Of a DNA stretch of 64,000 nucleotides, positions 62,178 through 64,000 are shown piece after piece. This stretch comes from Marinobacter sp. S0848L. GTDB lineage: Bacteria; Pseudomonadota; Gammaproteobacteria; Pseudomonadales; Oleiphilaceae. Position numbers and translations under genes: made by a program. Numbering within the stretch: position 1 is the stretch's first letter; every line of letters starts with the position of its first letter. The stretch is taken from contig NZ_JALKAQ010000012.1 in the NCBI RefSeq assembly GCF_023016065.1, positions 38,879 to 102,878 on the forward strand, in the 5' to 3' direction. The notes beneath the pieces were generated by a model. The model was given only the letters and a program-made list of their open reading frames with translations. It ran no database searches and was not told the origin of the DNA.

Positions 62178-63149
62178 ATGCATTTCAAGAAACGCCCGTC
62201 CTGGGCTATCTCCGAATCTGAAGTCACGCCTGAATCTGTCTACCTGAATCGTCGTAAATTTATGTCGGGCGTTGCCGTATCCGCCGCCGCGATGGCTGCT
62301 CCCGGGCTCGTTTGGGGCAGTCAGCATAACAACTTATCCGCCTTGACCTATCGAAAAGCGGATACCTACGCGCCGAACGAAGACCTTACTCCGTATAAAG
62401 ACGTTATTCGTTACAACAACTTCTATGAGTTTGGGCCGGGCAAGGAAGACCCATCTCGCCATGCCGATCAGTTGGTGGTTGATCCTTGGTCTATCAATGT
62501 TGAAGGCGAGTGCGCGCGGCCCGGACGATATGCGCTGGAAGACCTGCTGCAACCGCATAGCTATCAAGAGCGTATCTATCGGCTCAGGTGTGTTGAGGCT
62601 TGGTCGATGGTGATCCCGTGGGTGGGTATTCCCTTGGCGGATGTACTGGCGCAGCTGGAGCCGACATCTAAGGCGAAGTACGTGTATTTCGAAACTCTGG
62701 AACGCCCCGAGCAAATGCCGGGACAGCGCTCTGTGTTCAGCACGATCGACTGGCCCTATCGGGAAGGGTTGAGGATGGACGAGGCCATGAACGAGTTGTC
62801 GTTCCTCGCAGTTGGTTTGTATGGTCGCGAGCTACCGAATCAGAACGGAGCGCCCATTCGCTTGGTGGTGCCCTGGAAGTATGGGTTCAAAAGTATCAAG
62901 TCGATTGTCCGGATTCGGTTTATGGAAGAGCAGCCGAAAACCAGTTGGGAAATGATTGCCCCGGATGAATATGGCTTCTACGCCAATGTAAATCCGGAAG
63001 TTGATCATCCGCGCTGGAGCCAGAAGCGAGAGCGGAGGCTGCCGTCTGGCATTTTCAGTCCGAATTGGCGAGAAACGGAAAAGTTCAATGGATACGGTGA
63101 GCAGGTAGCGCACCTGTACAAAGGCATGGATTTGGCGAAGTACTATTGA
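62178..63149 (+). CDS. msrP: Periplasmic methionine sulfoxide reductase, catalytic subunit MsrP
   Basis: 323 residues. It is a molybdopterin protein that repairs oxidised methionines in periplasmic proteins. The Tat signal NRRKFMSG with a hydrophobic stretch lies at about residues 24-45. The Mo-ligand cysteine is Cys138 in [11 protein letters not shown]-terminal [13 protein letters not shown] and [21 protein letters not shown] (shown as landmarks) are typical. GGAG precedes the ATG. The membrane partner gene msrQ overlaps its stop (TGATG). Confidence 0.96.
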   Translation: MHFKKRPSWAISESEVTPESVYLNRRKFMSGVAVSAAAMAAPGLVWGSQHNNLSALTYRKADTYAPNEDLTPYKDVIRYNNFYEFGPGKEDPSRHADQLVVDPWSINVEGECARPGRYALEDLLQPHSYQERIYRLRCVEAWSMVIPWVGIPLADVLAQLEPTSKAKYVYFETLERPEQMPGQRSVFSTIDWPYREGLRMDEAMNELSFLAVGLYGRELPNQNGAPIRLVVPWKYGFKSIKSIVRIRFMEEQPKTSWEMIAPDEYGFYANVNPEVDHPRWSQKRERRLPSGIFSPNWRETEKFNGYGEQVAHLYKGMDLAKYY

Positions 63150-63766
63150 TGTTGGTTCATTGGAGTCAGGCGACCACTCTGCGTGTGGTGAAGGTAACGC
63201 TTTTTCTAGCGGCCTTGGTTCCGTTGTTCGTGTTAACTCAGCGAATAGTGATGGGTGATTTGGGGCCGGATCCCGCTCAGGCGATTACCGAAAGCTTGGG
63301 TAAAGCGGCGTTTCAGTTGCTATTGGCGACTTTGTTGATGACCCCTCTGCGAAAGCTGACCGGTTGGGCGGGGTGGATACGTTGTCGGCGAATGCTTGGA
63401 TTGTTTGCTTTCTTCTATGCCGTGCTGCATGTGTCGGCTTTCTTGCAGTTGATCTTAGGGTGGGGGGATTTATGGGCGACCTTCACTCGCCGCCCATACA
63501 TCATCATGGGCGCTGCGGGGTTTCTTTTGCTGGTGTCTCTGGCGCTGACCTCAACGCAAAAGATGATGAAAAGAATGGGGCGAAGCTGGAAGCCGTTACA
63601 TCGACTCATCTATCTGTCATCTATCTGTGTATGGCTGCACTTTCTCTGGCAAGCAAGAAGTGACGTATTGGAGATGGTGATTTACGGCGTTGTGTTGTTG
63701 GTTTTGCTGTTGGTTCGGGCATATTGGTTTGGGGTGTCTTCACTCGTCCCTTTGAAAAAGGCCTGA
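63149..63766 (+). CDS. msrQ: Haem-binding membrane subunit MsrQ
   Basis: 205 residues from the ATG at 63149, overlapping the msrP stop. It is a six-helix b-type cytochrome of the ferric-reductase-like family that passes quinone-derived electrons to MsrP. Candidate haem histidines lie in YAVLHVSAFL, PLHRLIYLSS and CVWLHFLW. RRMLGLFAFFY is a family block. The function depends on msrP next door. Confidence 0.94.
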   Translation: MLVHWSQATTLRVVKVTLFLAALVPLFVLTQRIVMGDLGPDPAQAITESLGKAAFQLLLATLLMTPLRKLTGWAGWIRCRRMLGLFAFFYAVLHVSAFLQLILGWGDLWATFTRRPYIIMGAAGFLLLVSLALTSTQKMMKRMGRSWKPLHRLIYLSSICVWLHFLWQARSDVLEMVIYGVVLLVLLLVRAYWFGVSSLVPLKKA

Positions 63767-63855
63767 ATTCGCCGGTTAATTGATCGTTCTGCTTGTGTTT
63801 TGATCAGGCGAGTAGGTGGAAGCCGAAGAGTGGTGAATTTTCTTCAGAAAGCCTG

Positions 63856-63883
63856 TTGACTCCTAAGCTGGGCTCTGTAGAAT
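63856..63883 (+). promoter_or_regulatory. Strong promoter P1 facing out of the window
   Basis: TTGACT (63856-63861), a 16-bp spacer, TAGAAT (63878-63883), then a GC-rich discriminator GCGCATC. This arrangement is typical of stable-RNA promoters in pseudomonads and relatives. Confidence 0.7.
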
Positions 63884-63986
63884 GCGCATCTCGCTTGAGG
63901 GGCTAGCCGCTAAACACGGTCAGCAACGAAGCGGTAACTGCTTGAAAGTTCTGAAGAAAACGTTTTAAAGATTCTTCAAAAAGCAG

Positions 63987-63992
63987 TTGACA
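63987..63992 (+). promoter_or_regulatory. -35 element of a second promoter P2, cut by the window end
   Basis: TTGACA follows TTCTTCAAAAAGCA, nearly the same sequence that precedes the P1 -35 (TTCTTCAGAAAGCCTG at 63840-63855). The -10 would lie beyond 64000. Confidence 0.55.
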
Positions 63993-64000
63993 AGGTGGCG

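Overview
The window reads as chromosomal DNA of a marine gammaproteobacterium, most likely Marinobacter or a close relative. This rests on gene content and order: nrdR-ribD-ribB-ribH-nusB-thiL-pgpA, ribF-ileS-lspA-fkpB-ispH, a minor-pilin/PilY1 cluster beside pilSR, and a wax-ester-synthase/DGAT homologue. The assignment is inferred from recognition, not from a database search. Most of the window is core genome. I saw no phage, insertion sequence, CRISPR array or tRNA gene.

Layout. 1-4.4 kb: gltB (5' end cut by the window edge) and gltD, both subunits of NADPH glutamate synthase, closed by a strong terminator. 4.5-9.4 kb: hemE, a structured palindromic repeat of about 194 bp, a PilZ c-di-GMP protein, and an ettA-radA pair on the minus strand. 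9.8-16.8 kb: an accessory-looking envelope module, in which a GtrA-like flippase, a polyprenyl-phosphate sugar transferase, an ArnT-like GT-C transferase, a response regulator and a histidine kinase overlap in one operon, facing an LtaS/OpgB-like phosphotransferase gene. 17.1-23.8 kb: glyA, nrdR, and the riboflavin-nusB-thiL-pgpA operon. This operon has no ribE, and its RibB carries a RibA-like domain that has lost the zinc cysteines. 23.8-27.4 kb: a tiny conserved protein, a DUF2057 lipoprotein, a WS/DGAT acyltransferase and ispB.

27.5-38.9 kb: rplU-rpmA, obgE-proB, rpsT, murJ and ribF-ileS-lspA-fkpB-ispH, with clear terminators. 39.0-49.6 kb: type IV pilus genes fimT-pilV-pilW-pilX-(unknown periplasmic protein)-pilY1-pilE, then on the other strand a second FimT/GspH pseudopilin and the pilS-pilR regulators. 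This cluster is visibly more AT-rich than its surroundings, especially in the 5' part of pilY1. 49.7-57.4 kb: nadE, bamD, rluD-pgeF, clpB behind a sigma32-type promoter, and a DUF4124 protein. 57.5-61.2 kb: ilvI-ilvH-ilvC for branched-chain amino acids, behind a long structured leader and a promoter that contains a perfect inverted repeat. 61.2-63.8 kb: pssA and the periplasmic methionine-sulfoxide repair pair msrP-msrQ. 63.8-64.0 kb: a duplicated strong promoter unit that resembles stable-RNA promoters and points out of the window.

Nothing here is a clear new defence or mobile system. The best candidates for something undescribed are the palindromic element at 5.6-5.8 kb, the ilvI leader, the self-regulated glycosylation module at 9.8-14.8 kb, and the small secreted protein encoded between pilX and pilY1.
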